From Verrucomicrobiota bacterium JB022 (GTDB lineage Bacteria > Verrucomicrobiota > Verrucomicrobiia > Opitutales > Oceanipulchritudinaceae): a stretch of DNA of 64,000 bases. A program made the translations under genes and the position numbers. The first letter of the stretch is position 1. Every line of letters begins with the position of its first letter. This document shows, piece by piece, positions 1-9,674 of the stretch. The notes beneath the pieces were generated by a model. It was not told the origin of the DNA, did not search any database, and was given only the letters and a program-made list of their open reading frames with translations. The stretch lies in the NCBI GenBank assembly GCA_030673845.1, contig JAUTCQ010000021.1, positions 62,001-126,000 of the forward strand, read 5' to 3'.

Positions 1-1
1 G

Positions 2-250
2 AAGGTCGAAGGCATCCTCGTCAACATCTTCGGCGGCATCATGAGCTGCGCCCGTATCGCCAAGGGCGTGATCGGCGCGGCTAACAACGTCGAGATCACG
101 GTGCCCCTCGTCGTGCGCCTCGAAGGCAATGAAGTGGCCGAGGGCAAGAAGCTGCTCGCCGAGAGCGGCATCCAGCTGACCTCCGGCGACACGCTCGCCG
201 ACGCCGCCGAGAAGATCGTCGCCCAAGTGAAGGCCGCCAAGTCGGCCTAA
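2..250 (+). CDS. sucC: Succinyl-CoA ligase (ADP/GDP-forming) subunit beta, C-terminal part
   Basis: The gene is cut by the left edge; the last 82 codons are present, reading from base 2. The visible sequence [13 protein letters not shown] is the conserved phosphate-loop region near the C-terminus of SucC, and it ends with the usual helical tail ([11 protein letters not shown]). SucC carries the ATP-grasp nucleotide site and pairs with SucD to interconvert succinyl-CoA and succinate in the TCA cycle, in the cytoplasm. sucD follows after 34 bp on the same strand, the standard sucCD operon. Only the N-terminal part outside the window is unseen, so the identification is firm. Confidence 0.95.
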   Translation, partial: KVEGILVNIFGGIMSCARIAKGVIGAANNVEITVPLVVRLEGNEVAEGKKLLAESGIQLTSGDTLADAAEKIVAQVKAAKSA

Positions 251-284
251 GCCACCACCTGCAAACTTCTACCTTTTCAACACC

Positions 285-1163
285 ATGTCTATTTTGGTTG
301 GTAAAGACACCCGCGTGGTCGGCCAAGGCATCACCGGTAATTTCGGCAGCCTGCACGCCCGCAAGAACATCGAATACGGCACGAACTACGTCGCCGCGGT
401 CACGCCTGGCAAGGGCGGCCAGAAGTTCGAAGACAAGCTCCCGATCTACGACACCGTAGCGCAAGCCGTGGAGAAGGAAGGCGCCAATACCAGCGTCATC
501 TTTGTGCCCCCGCCTTTCGCGGCCGACTCGATCCTCGAAGCGATCGAAGCCGGGATCGAGCTCGTCATCTGCATCACCGAGGGTATCCCGGTGCGCGATA
601 TGGCGATCGTGAAGGACGCCCTCAAGAAGGCGCCCAAGACCCGCCTGATCGGGCCCAACTGCCCCGGCATCATGACGCCCGGCCAGTGCAACATCGGCAT
701 CATGCCCGGCTACATCGCGACCCCCGGCAAGGTGGGCGTCGTCAGCCGCTCCGGCACGCTGACCTATGAGGCCGTGTATCAACTCACGACCCGCGGCCAC
801 GGCCAGAGCACCTGCATCGGCATCGGCGGTGACCCGATCAACGGCACCAGCCACCTCGACGCCGTCCGCATGTTCAACGAAGACCCGGACACCGACGCGA
901 TCATCATGATCGGCGAAATCGGGGGCAGCGCCGAAGAAGAAGCCGCCGCCTACATCAAGCAATACGTGAAGAAGCCGGTCGCCGCCTTTATCGCTGGCAC
1001 GACCGCGCCTCCTGGCCGTCGCATGGGCCACGCCGGCGCCATCGTCAGCGGCAGCAGCGGCTCGGCCGAGACCAAGATCGCAGCGCTCAAGGATGCTGGC
1101 ATCGCCGTGGCGGCCACGCCCAGCGAAATCGCCGACACCCTGCTCAAGATCTACCACGGCTAA
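285..1163 (+). CDS. sucD: Succinyl-CoA ligase subunit alpha
   Basis: Full-length at 292 residues, as expected for SucD. The N-terminal CoA-binding Rossmann domain begins with the [19 protein letters not shown] region, and the ligase domain contains [11 protein letters not shown] and the phospho-histidine motif GHAGAIVSG (His at about residue 249). This subunit binds CoA and carries the phosphorylated histidine intermediate. It follows sucC by 34 bp and is closed by a strong hairpin-plus-U-tract terminator at 1191-1223. No Shine-Dalgarno sequence is evident ahead of the ATG, which fits translation within the sucCD transcript. Confidence 0.97.
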   Translation: MSILVGKDTRVVGQGITGNFGSLHARKNIEYGTNYVAAVTPGKGGQKFEDKLPIYDTVAQAVEKEGANTSVIFVPPPFAADSILEAIEAGIELVICITEGIPVRDMAIVKDALKKAPKTRLIGPNCPGIMTPGQCNIGIMPGYIATPGKVGVVSRSGTLTYEAVYQLTTRGHGQSTCIGIGGDPINGTSHLDAVRMFNEDPDTDAIIMIGEIGGSAEEEAAAYIKQYVKKPVAAFIAGTTAPPGRRMGHAGAIVSGSSGSAETKIAALKDAGIAVAATPSEIADTLLKIYHG

Positions 1164-1190
1164 GAGCGGGCGCTCCGCGTCCTCCTTTTC

Positions 1191-1223
1191 GCCCCGCTGC
1201 GCCTATGCGCTGCGGGGCTTTTT
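1191..1223 (+). terminator. Rho-independent terminator of sucCD
   Basis: A 12-bp stem with a single mismatch (GCCCCGC-T-GCGC pairing with GCGC-T-GCGGGGC) closes a CTAT loop and is followed at once by five T residues. It starts 28 bp after the sucD stop codon and separates the sucCD operon from dapF. Confidence 0.9.
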
Positions 1224-1310
1224 CGTGTTGCGGCGCAGCGGCTTGCAAGCGGCCAACCGGCGCGTTTTTCGGTTGTCGTCGGTCGAATCACGCGTCCAAA
1301 TAGAGGGCTT

Positions 1311-2153
1311 ATGCAGTTCGCGAAATACCACGCTTTGGGCAACGATTATCTGGTGCTTCCGATGGAACAGGCGGAGGAAGCCACGCTCACGCCAGCCTTC
1401 GTCGAGCGCGTGTGCCACCGCAATTTCGGCTTGGGCTCCGATGGGATCCTGTATGGCCCCCTGCCCTCCGAGGTGGCCGATTTCGGACTGCGGATTTTCA
1501 ACCCCGATGGCAGCGAAGCCGAGAAAAGCGGCAACGGCCTGCGGATTTTTTGCCGCTTCCTGCTCGACATCAAGAGCGTGGAGGTGGGCCGCGAGTTCAG
1601 CATCGAGACCAAGGGCGGCGTGGTGCAGTGCCAGATCCGTGAAGACGGGTTGATCAAGGTCGAGATGGGCCAGGTGAGCTTCCACTCGTCGAAAATCCCC
1701 GTCGCGGGCAGCCCGCGCGAAGTGCTCGACGAGCCGATCACGCTTGGTGGCAAGGAATACCGCTACTACGCCGCAACCATCGGCAACCCCCACTGTGTGT
1801 TGCCGCGCGATGAAATTTCCGCCCGTGAGACGAAAGAGCTGGGCCCGATCCTCGAAAAGGACGCCCGCTTCCCCAACCGCACCAACGTGCAGTTCCTCAA
1901 GGTGATCGACCGCGAAAACATCCAGATCGAGATCTGGGAGCGCGGCGCGGGCTATACCCTCGCCTCGGGCAGCAGCTCCAGCGCGGCCGGTGCCGTCGCC
2001 CGCAAGATGGGCTTGGTCGACAACCACTTCACCGTCCACATGCCGGGCGGCACGCTCGAACTGCTGATCGACGACGACTTCCGCGTGACGATGATCGGCC
2101 CGGTAACGCGTGTGGGTGACATGGTGCTCGACCCCGAGCTGCTGGAATATTAG
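1311..2153 (+). CDS. dapF: Diaminopimelate epimerase family protein with Ser/Ser in place of the catalytic Cys pair
   Basis: A 280-residue protein with the full DapF fold signature: the LGNDY motif near residue 10, PDGSEAEKSGNGLRIF, GNPHCV, RTNVQF and WERGAGYTLASGSSSS. DapF interconverts LL- and meso-diaminopimelate for lysine and peptidoglycan synthesis. Family members use two cysteines as general acid and base (CGNG and ACGTG or ACGSG motifs). Here both are serine: Ser73 (codon agc at 1527) and Ser219 (codon tcg at 1965). The substrate-contacting Asn, Glu and Arg motifs are otherwise kept, so the protein looks intact rather than decayed. AGAGGG lies 3 bp before the ATG. It may be a slow epimerase, a neofunctionalised isomerase, or a natural serine variant. 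Confidence 0.85.
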   Translation: MQFAKYHALGNDYLVLPMEQAEEATLTPAFVERVCHRNFGLGSDGILYGPLPSEVADFGLRIFNPDGSEAEKSGNGLRIFCRFLLDIKSVEVGREFSIETKGGVVQCQIREDGLIKVEMGQVSFHSSKIPVAGSPREVLDEPITLGGKEYRYYAATIGNPHCVLPRDEISARETKELGPILEKDARFPNRTNVQFLKVIDRENIQIEIWERGAGYTLASGSSSSAAGAVARKMGLVDNHFTVHMPGGTLELLIDDDFRVTMIGPVTRVGDMVLDPELLEY

Positions 2154-2203
2154 GCCTGCCCTGCACTCCAGCTTGCCGAGAAGCGCAGGGCCGTCCATGC
2201 TGT

Positions 2204-2581
2204 GTGCTTATGGACCTGCGCTTTCTCTGCGTGCCTGTCTGCACCTTGCCTCTGTTCATCACCGGTTGCTCCTGGCAGGAGTTCAAGGAGAATTCCCCGA
2301 CGGGCCAACTGCTGGCCGGCGAGCTAAACCGCGATCAGTATCTCGACGCGATCACTGCCGCCAATGAAGAGCAGCGCCGGCGCGATCAATTCGAATTCAA
2401 CCGCGACCCTACTCGCGCTTTTAACCCGGAAACAGGCGAATACGAATTCGTCGACGAGGATACGCGGCAGGAGTGGAACCCGGACACGCAACGTTGGGAG
2501 ATCACCCGCACCCGCGAGGCCCAGCCAGCCGAGTCGCCCTCAGCCGCCCAGCCGCAAAATACTGCGAAAACGGCACCGTAA
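2204..2581 (+). CDS. Small predicted lipoprotein of unknown function
   Basis: A 125-residue protein with a short hydrophobic N-terminus ending in a lipobox-like ITGC sequence, which suggests signal peptidase II processing and lipid attachment. The mature part is acidic and polar, contains a DPTRAFNPETGEYEF stretch and two WNPDTQRW-type elements (two 'NP-[ED]-T-x-x' motifs), and ends in a Pro/Ala/Gln-rich tail. The NPETGEYEF and NPDTQRWEI segments look like a duplicated short module. I do not recognise a family. ATG at 2204 is used, with ATG at 2210 as an alternative. It sits between dapF and another uncharacterised gene on the same strand. Confidence 0.65.
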   Translation: MLMDLRFLCVPVCTLPLFITGCSWQEFKENSPTGQLLAGELNRDQYLDAITAANEEQRRRDQFEFNRDPTRAFNPETGEYEFVDEDTRQEWNPDTQRWEITRTREAQPAESPSAAQPQNTAKTAP

Positions 2582-2641
2582 GCAGGAGTTTCGTGCCCCT
2601 GCGCTTGTCAGCAGGTCTATTTTAGTCAACAGGTTAGAGTT

Positions 2642-3424
2642 ATGACGCGCCCACTTTATATCATTCTCGGCGTAAATCCGGCCGACCGCATCCTGCTCGC
2701 CGATTTCCTCATCCGGACCGGTTGGGAAGCCAGCGAAAAGGTATCGCTCTGGCTGGAAGAGGCCGACTTGCCGACCACGGAGCACAAGCTGGCTCGACAG
2801 ATCCAGATCGAAGCCATTGCGTCCGGCACCCCCACGATCCCAGCCGGTGAAGAAAGCGAGGCTGCCTTCCTGCTCCCGCCATTGGGCGACGATCCGCGCG
2901 ACTGGCTGGAAGCCGTCCGCGGCTGGCAGGAGGAGTTCGACCTCGACCTGGCGCGAATCATCACGATTTTCGATTGCCCTGCTGTGCACGACCACCCGTC
3001 GCTGCGCCAATGGTATGACGCGTGCATGCACTTCAGCGACGTGCTGCTGTTCAGCCACCGCGACGCCGTAGAAAAGAAGTGGGTGAGCGAGCTGGAACGC
3101 GACCTCCAGAAACACGCCTACCCCTTCATGGTCGCCACGCTGAAGAAAAGCGGTGCGGTCGAAGGCCCCAGTGAGTTGCTCTTCCCGGAAGCGCGGCGTC
3201 TGTCCCAGTTTTTCGATGAGCCCGAGCCGCTGGAAGCGCCGACCGAATATATGGGCATCGAAATCGTCGACGAGACGCCCGAGGAAGTGCTCGAGGAAAT
3301 CGAAGACGAAGAAGGCGAGGCCGAACCGCAGCCTGGCGATGCCGCCAGCGATCCTTACCTCGCCCGTTACGACTACGGCCAGCGCAAGATCAAGATCCCG
3401 CTGCCGCCGCAGATCCTTGCATAG
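2642..3424 (+). CDS. Uncharacterised protein resembling a CobW/G3E GTPase that lacks Walker A
   Basis: A 260-residue cytoplasmic protein. The N-terminus (PLYIILGVNPADRILLADFLI) occupies the place where a CobW-type P-loop would be, but has no GxxGxGKT motif. Further on, IITIFDCPAVHDHPSLRQW followed by FSDVLLFSHRDAVEKKW resembles the CobW segment with Walker B and the NKxD specificity motif, here degenerated to SHRD. The C-terminal third is strongly acidic (EEVLEEIEDEEGEAEPQ), ending in a basic KIKIPLPP tail. The resemblance is by eye only. If correct, it would be a non-GTP-binding scaffold derived from a metallochaperone-like GTPase. Confidence 0.6.
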   Translation: MTRPLYIILGVNPADRILLADFLIRTGWEASEKVSLWLEEADLPTTEHKLARQIQIEAIASGTPTIPAGEESEAAFLLPPLGDDPRDWLEAVRGWQEEFDLDLARIITIFDCPAVHDHPSLRQWYDACMHFSDVLLFSHRDAVEKKWVSELERDLQKHAYPFMVATLKKSGAVEGPSELLFPEARRLSQFFDEPEPLEAPTEYMGIEIVDETPEEVLEEIEDEEGEAEPQPGDAASDPYLARYDYGQRKIKIPLPPQILA

Positions 3425-3429
3425 GCGCC

Positions 3430-4380
3430 TTAGGGCGCCGCCGGCTTGGGGGTGGAGGCGGCGGCCTTCTCGGCTTCCATTTCCTCCATCTTCGCCTTCA
3501 CATAGGGGGCGAGGTCGGGCTTCTTGAAGGCATCGCCAAGGATGCCGACGTTGGCCGCAATCGACTCGATCTCCATGCGCGAATAGAGTTGGCCGTCTTG
3601 ATAGGTGATCACGCGGTGCGGCAGCGTAAGGCCGTCGACAGGGCGCTCGTCTTCATATTCGACACGGTAGGTGACCATCTTGCCTTGGGTTTCGCGATCC
3701 TGCACGTTGCCCAGCTCGAGCAGCGTCTCGCGGTTGAGGTAATAGGTCTTGATCAAAGCCCGGTTCTGGTCGCGCACTTCGACTTCGTAGGCGGGCACTC
3801 CTTCTTTCCAGTCGACCAAGCGCGGGTGGCTGAGGCTGTAGCCGCGGATGCCGTAGTTGTAGAGCAGGTTATGGAGGTCGGCGTCTTGCCGCAGCGCGGT
3901 GGCTTCGGCGCCGGTCACGTCGCTCACGCGGAGCGCCTGGCCGTCGCGCATCACCGCTTGCCAGCCACTTTCGCCGTCGTAACCCGTCACCATGTCGAGA
4001 TTGTCTCGCTGGATCTTGATCCGCAGCTGGAAGGGGTTCTTCTTGATCACGTCGAGCGGGAACGAAGTGCCGTCGGCCGTAAAGTAGGTGCCAACTATGC
4101 GCAAACTGTTCAGCTCACGCAGGCGGGCACGCCCGCCGACCGCCGAGTAGTGTGCCTCGATCAGCGGCTTGATATCGGTATAGGTGTGGTTTGCACCGCC
4201 GGGAGCGCTCGGATCAGCTTCGCGCTGGGCGCTCTGGGGCGAGACACTCGAAACGCCGCCAGAAGCCAGGGCGGAGATCGCCCACAGCGCGAGCGCCAAC
4301 ACCACCACGGCCCCTGCGCCGAGGATCAAGGTTTTCTGTTTGCGCCAAAGACGGGAGAAGGAAAAACGCGATCGGGCCAT
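3430..4380 (-). CDS. Membrane-anchored LolA-fold-like protein
   Basis: A 316-residue protein with a basic N-terminus and one strong membrane segment (about residues 19-40, ILGAGAVVVLALALWAISA), so it is either an N-terminally anchored periplasmic protein or has an uncleaved signal. The rest has features of the outer-membrane lipoprotein-sorting (LolA-like) fold: HYSAVGGRARLRELNSLRI, alternating beta strands, and VDGLTLPHRVITYQDGQ. Similar proteins bind lipid or lipoprotein acyl chains, but the family is broad. It converges with the preceding gene, leaving only 5 bp between their stop codons. The C-terminus is Ala/Pro/Lys-rich. Confidence 0.65.
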   Translation of the reverse strand: MARSRFSFSRLWRKQKTLILGAGAVVVLALALWAISALASGGVSSVSPQSAQREADPSAPGGANHTYTDIKPLIEAHYSAVGGRARLRELNSLRIVGTYFTADGTSFPLDVIKKNPFQLRIKIQRDNLDMVTGYDGESGWQAVMRDGQALRVSDVTGAEATALRQDADLHNLLYNYGIRGYSLSHPRLVDWKEGVPAYEVEVRDQNRALIKTYYLNRETLLELGNVQDRETQGKMVTYRVEYEDERPVDGLTLPHRVITYQDGQLYSRMEIESIAANVGILGDAFKKPDLAPYVKAKMEEMEAEKAAASTPKPAAP

Positions 4381-4420
4381 AACACTGCTATGAATAGATG
4401 ATTGGAATCGGCGGCAAGGA

Positions 4421-4885
4421 TTAACCCTTGATCGCCAGTGTCAGCTGCACTTCTACCGTCGCATCGAGCGGCAAGCCGCTGACGGTGATGGCGGCACGGG
4501 CATGCTTACCCGCATCGCCCAGCACTTTGACGAGAAAGTCGCTGGCGCCGTTGATAACCTTAGGGCTGTCAGGGAAGCGCGGCGGCGCGAGCACAAAGCC
4601 CTGGAGCAGCAACACGGCCTCGATCTGGTCGAGGCTGCCCAGCTCGGCTTGAGCCACGGCGAGGGCATTGGCCACGCAAAGGGCGGCGGCTTCCTGGGCC
4701 TGCTCGAGGGTCTTTTCCTCCAACACGGGCCCCTTGCAGGTCAGCTGGCCGTCGCGCACCGGCAGCATGCCAGAGATATAAAGGGTGTTACCCGTCCGGC
4801 GGCTCAAGACGTAAGAGCCAGCGGCCTTCGGCACGCCGGGCAATTCGAGACCCAATTCCTGCAATCGCTTTTCTACATTTCCCAT
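4421..4885 (-). CDS. RidA/YjgF-family enamine/imine deaminase
   Basis: A 154-residue protein starting at MGNVEKRLQELGLELP; an in-frame upstream extension is possible but is not RidA-like. RidA proteins hydrolyse reactive enamines and imines formed by PLP enzymes. The visible signature is LYISGMLPVRDG near residue 40, a helical LEQAQEAAALCVANALA segment, and the C-terminal KHARAAITVSGLPLDATVEV with the conserved arginine that contacts the substrate carboxylate. It belongs to the longer RidA subgroup beginning with RLxELGLELP. It is divergent from the transporter gene at 4932, with only 46 bp between the two starts, so the promoters must be compact. Confidence 0.85.
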   Translation of the reverse strand: MGNVEKRLQELGLELPGVPKAAGSYVLSRRTGNTLYISGMLPVRDGQLTCKGPVLEEKTLEQAQEAAALCVANALAVAQAELGSLDQIEAVLLLQGFVLAPPRFPDSPKVINGASDFLVKVLGDAGKHARAAITVSGLPLDATVEVQLTLAIKG

Positions 4886-4931
4886 AAAGGGCGCATTGTC
4901 AGGATTGTCGGTTTGTGCGCAAGCTTCACCC

Positions 4932-5891
4932 ATGAAAGTTTCCGCCCGGCAACTTATGATCCCCGGCATTTTTCTGGTGATCGCCCTTTCGGCGGTCATC
5001 CCGGGCTCCTGGGGATCTGCTATCGACCATGCGTGGGCGCGCAACGCGGGCATCTTCGGCATTTTCCTGCTGCAGGGCCTTTCGCTCGACCTCAAGCAGC
5101 TGGGGGGCTGGGGGCGGCAACTGGAGCGGGTTGCGTGGGTGCTCGCGGGCAACTTTGTGCTCCTGCCGATCATCGGCTGGCTGTTGGTGAAGGCCCTGCC
5201 CTTGCCGCCCGCCATCGCAATTGGCCTGGCCTTCCTGTCAGTCTTGCCCACTACCGTGACTTCCGCCGTGGCGATTGCGACCGAAAATGGCGGCGATCGC
5301 GTCATGGCGCTCATGGCCACTGCGGTTTCCAATCTGGCCTCGGTGCTGCTTACTCCCGCACTGATGTCGCTCTATCTCGCCCAATCGCAGGGCGGGAGCG
5401 GCGATTTCTGGGGGCTGATCGAAGAGCTTTTCTTCCTGCTCGCCCTCCCCTTGTTACTGGGCACGTGGCTGCGGACCTTTCCGGCGGTGCGGCCTTATGC
5501 CACGCCGTGGTGGGCAGCGTATTTCAACCTTGGGGTAATTCTATACCTCCTGTTTCTCGCCATGGCCCGCAGCGTGGCCCAAGGCGTCTGGGCCGATTTG
5601 AGCCGGGGGGAAGCGATTGCGGCCGGGGGCAGCGCGGTGCTGCTTTTTGCGGGCGGCCAACTCGCACTCTGGGTGATAGCACGGTTGCGTCGGATGGAGG
5701 AGCCCCAGCGGATCAGCCTGCTCATCACCGGCGGGCAAAAGAGCTTGGCGACGGGCATCCCCATCGCCACTCTTCTGTTTGGCCCCACGGTGTGGGCAGA
5801 GCAGCTTGGGCTGATCCTGATGCCTTTACTGATCTGCCATCCGCTGCAGTTGCTCGCGCACAGCCAATGGCCGCGCGCTCGGGGTGCCTAA
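4932..5891 (+). CDS. BASS-family (SBF-like, YfeH type) transporter
   Basis: A 319-residue, very hydrophobic protein with about ten predicted transmembrane segments. Sequence elements such as GIFLLQGLSLDLKQL, LPTTVTSAVAIATENGGD and SLATGIPIATLLFG match the SBF-like branch of the bile acid:sodium symporter superfamily, whose bacterial substrates are mostly unknown organic anions. ATG at 4932 is chosen because it leads directly into the first hydrophobic helix; an in-frame TTG at 4896 would add 12 residues. Its stop codon overlaps the stop codon of the convergent gene at 5888 by 4 bp. Confidence 0.85.
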   Translation: MKVSARQLMIPGIFLVIALSAVIPGSWGSAIDHAWARNAGIFGIFLLQGLSLDLKQLGGWGRQLERVAWVLAGNFVLLPIIGWLLVKALPLPPAIAIGLAFLSVLPTTVTSAVAIATENGGDRVMALMATAVSNLASVLLTPALMSLYLAQSQGGSGDFWGLIEELFFLLALPLLLGTWLRTFPAVRPYATPWWAAYFNLGVILYLLFLAMARSVAQGVWADLSRGEAIAAGGSAVLLFAGGQLALWVIARLRRMEEPQRISLLITGGQKSLATGIPIATLLFGPTVWAEQLGLILMPLLICHPLQLLAHSQWPRARGA

Positions 5892-6259
5892 ATGTGGCGC
5901 GAGTCTTCGGCGTCTTTGGCAGTATAGCCGGTCTCCTGGCGCTTGTGGTTCACCTCGTTTTTCTTGAGGTAGGCCTGGAAAACGTCGTCGGGGGTCATGC
6001 CAAGGGTCTGGGCAAGCGAGACGAGGAAGTGGAACAGGTCGATCACCTCCACGCGGGCGTTCTGGAGGTCGAACTCCTGATAGCGGGCCCACCACTTCCA
6101 CGGCACGGAGTCGACCAGCTCGGCCATCTCCTGCTGCATGGCGCGGGTGTAATTGAGCACCCACTTGGTACGTTCGGCCTCGTCGAGGTCTTTCAGGCTC
6201 ACGCCGATGCGTTCGTTGAGCGCCTCCTGCAGGCGGAAAATCTCAGCCAATTTGTCCAT
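5888..6259 (-). CDS. Dimeric dUTPase / all-alpha NTP pyrophosphatase-like protein
   Basis: A 123-residue all-helical protein, starting at MDKLAEIFRLQEALNER. It contains QQEMAELVDS and, about 25 residues later, EVIDLFHFLVSL, which correspond to the ExxE and ExxD metal-binding motifs of the dimeric dUTPase/MazG fold. KWVLNYTRAMQQE and the WKWW aromatic patch are also typical of the dUTPase_2 subgroup. The likely reaction is hydrolysis of dUTP or another non-canonical NTP to the monophosphate and pyrophosphate. The upstream ATG at 6301 would add 14 residues without family support. It converges on the BASS transporter with a 4-bp stop overlap. Confidence 0.8.
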   Translation of the reverse strand: MDKLAEIFRLQEALNERIGVSLKDLDEAERTKWVLNYTRAMQQEMAELVDSVPWKWWARYQEFDLQNARVEVIDLFHFLVSLAQTLGMTPDDVFQAYLKKNEVNHKRQETGYTAKDAEDSRHI

Positions 6260-6414
6260 CCCCGTTTCGTATGGCAGCGAGCTGGAAAGGCGGCAAGGCA
6301 AACCCCGGAAGGCGCTGAAAAAGATTGAAGACGGCCAAGCTTTCGGGCTTCATGACCCTCTTCGCTCCCCGGTTTTACTGTCTGTCTGCTTCCAGTGCCG
6401 GAGCGCCGTTTGCC

Positions 6415-7257
6415 ATGCCCGAGTTTGAAAACCTTGATCGCTATCTGGAACGTGACGCCCAAGGGCGTTTGCATGTAACCCCGGTGGCCCCCCATAGCAT
6501 CCCTGCCGTCGATTACACGCCGCAGCGGAATGGGCGTGCGTCCGGCAAGCACAACCACGCCACGCACCTCAAGGTGCCGGAAGCGAAAGATGTGACCCTG
6601 CTCGACAGCCGTACCCTGGAGCGTGATTTTCGCGTGGCAGACAAGCAGACCACCGTCCGCCATTCCGGGCTGATGGGCGGCTGGCTGGAATTCCGGGCTC
6701 GTCTGGCAGAATGGTGGGAAGAATGGCGCGAATCCCGCGAAGAGCAGGCCCCGCGCAAACCTCGTCCCCGACAAGCCGAGAAAGATCCGGAGGGAGACGA
6801 GCCGCAGGGCCAGGAAACAGACGATGCCGCAACGGAAGCTCCACGCAAGCGCCCCCGCAACCGTCGCCGCAATAACAATAGCCCGAAGCAGGGCGGCAAA
6901 GACGGGAAGCACGGCAAGAACGAGCAGCAACGGCCCCGCCGCGACAAGCAGCCCAAGCCCCAGCAACCCAAAGCAGAGGCGTCAGGACCGGCAGGCGAGG
7001 AGGCGAATCGCCAAGGCAACGATGAGGGTGACAAGGGGCCTCGCAAGGGCCGGCGGCGCGGTGGACGCAACCGACGCGGCAAAGGCAAGGAGGCTGGCGG
7101 CAACCCCAACCCACCGAAAGCGCGCCAAGGGCAAGACCACGAGCGGGGCGAACGCAACGAGCACGCTGGAGCGGACGGCAAGGACAAGCCGCGCCGACGC
7201 AAGCGTCGCAGCGGGCCCAAATCTTCCTCGTCAACCAATCCCGAGTCTGCAGGATAA
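6415..7257 (+). CDS. Arg/Lys/Gly-rich protein of unknown function, putative nucleic-acid binder
   Basis: A 280-residue protein from the ATG at 6415, preceded by GGAG 11 bp upstream; in-frame sequence upstream to 6325 looks non-coding. The first 95 residues appear ordered, with a helix rich in Trp and Glu (EFRARLAEWWEEWRESREEQ). The remaining two thirds are low-complexity and highly basic, with runs such as RKGRRRGGRNRRGKGK and PRRRKRRSGPK. Such tails bind RNA or DNA non-specifically, as in RNase E or Rho extensions, but no catalytic domain is visible. The stop lies 6 bp before murA, so the genes are probably cotranscribed. Confidence 0.65.
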   Translation: MPEFENLDRYLERDAQGRLHVTPVAPHSIPAVDYTPQRNGRASGKHNHATHLKVPEAKDVTLLDSRTLERDFRVADKQTTVRHSGLMGGWLEFRARLAEWWEEWRESREEQAPRKPRPRQAEKDPEGDEPQGQETDDAATEAPRKRPRNRRRNNNSPKQGGKDGKHGKNEQQRPRRDKQPKPQQPKAEASGPAGEEANRQGNDEGDKGPRKGRRRGGRNRRGKGKEAGGNPNPPKARQGQDHERGERNEHAGADGKDKPRRRKRRSGPKSSSSTNPESAG

Positions 7258-7263
7258 TCGTCC

Positions 7264-8560
7264 ATGGATGTGATCCGGATTGAAGGGGGCCGCCCGATAC
7301 AGGGCACGGTGACCATGTCGGGCGCCAAAAACGCCGCATTACCCATTTTTGCCGCTACTTTGTTGACTGAGGAAACCTGCGTTATCGAGCAGGTTCCCGA
7401 CCTCTCCGACGTGCGCTATATGGGCGAAATCCTGCGCTATCTCGGCGCAGAGGTGGAGCGCCCAGATCCGCACACCTGGAAGATCACCGCACGCAACGTC
7501 AGCCCGATCGCGCCATATGAGCTAGTGCGCAAGATGCGCGCCTCCGTCACGCTCTTGGGGCCGCTCGTCGGTCGCTTGCGCTACGCCCGCGTGTCGCTGC
7601 CCGGCGGCTGCGTCATCGGCCCCCGCCCGATCGACCTCCACCTCAAGGGCCTCGCACGCCTGAACTGCGACGTGAAGATCGACCGCGGCTACGTGGAGGT
7701 CGACGGCAGCAAGCTGCAAGGCGACTACCTTTTCCTCGGCGGACGCCACGGCTCGACCGTCACCGGCACGGCCAACATGATCATGGCGGCGGTGCTCGCA
7801 CCGGGCATCACCCGCATCGAGAGCGCCGCCTGCGAGCCCGAAGTGGTCGACCTCTGCGACATGCTCGTCAAGATGGGGGCGCAGATCGAGAATATCGGCA
7901 GCCACTACCTCCGCATCACCGGCGTCGACAAGCTCAAGGGCTGCCGCCACACCATCGTGCCCGACCGCATCGAGGCCGGCACCTTTCTCGTGGGCGGGGC
8001 CATCTCCGGTGGAGACGTGACGGTGGAGAATGTCGTGCCCGGCCACATGCGCGCCCTGCTCGATATCTTTGAACAAGCCAATGTGCCTTGGGAAGCCGAC
8101 ACCGAGCGCCGCCGCATTACGGTGCATGGCGCGCGCCGCGACCCGCGCAACCCGATCGAGCTGATCACCTTGCCTCACCCGGGTTTCCCGACCGACTTGC
8201 AGGCCCAGATGTGCGCACTGATGGCGCTGACGCCCGGCCTCAGTATCATTACCGAACGGATTTACCCGAATCGCTTCATGCACGTGCCGGAGCTGCTGCG
8301 CATGGGGGCCAACATCGCAATCGAGGGCGCGAATGCCATCATCAAAGGCACGGACCGTCTCAGCGGCGCCCCGGTGATGGCGAGCGACCTGCGTGCAAGC
8401 GCCGCCCTGGTGCTGGCCGGCCTCGCCGCCGAAGGCGAAACGTGGGTGCAGCGCATCTACCACCTCGACCGCGGTTATGAGCAGATGGAAGTGAAGCTGC
8501 GGACGCTGGGCGCCCAGATCGAGCGCCTGCCCGAGAGTGAAATGCCGAGCGAGCTGAAAG

Positions 8561-8568
<8 letters not shown>
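7264..8568 (+). CDS. murA: UDP-N-acetylglucosamine 1-carboxyvinyltransferase
   Basis: A 434-residue protein of normal MurA length. It transfers enolpyruvate from PEP to UDP-GlcNAc, the first committed step of peptidoglycan synthesis, in the cytoplasm. The N-terminal IEGGRPIQGTVTMSGAKNAA carries the conserved Lys-Asn pair, and the catalytic loop LPGGCVIGPRPIDLH has the nucleophilic cysteine at residue 116 (fosfomycin target in the family). TDLQAQMCALMALTPG and ERIYPNRFMH are also family motifs. Its 3' end overlaps ruvB by 8 bp, indicating coupled translation. Confidence 0.97.
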
Positions 8569-9601
<1,033 letters not shown>

Positions 9602-9674
9602 CTTTGGCTGTAGTGACGGCGTAAATTCACCGAACTGTTACAGGGCAGGCTCGCAGAAATCCGAATTGGGTTAA

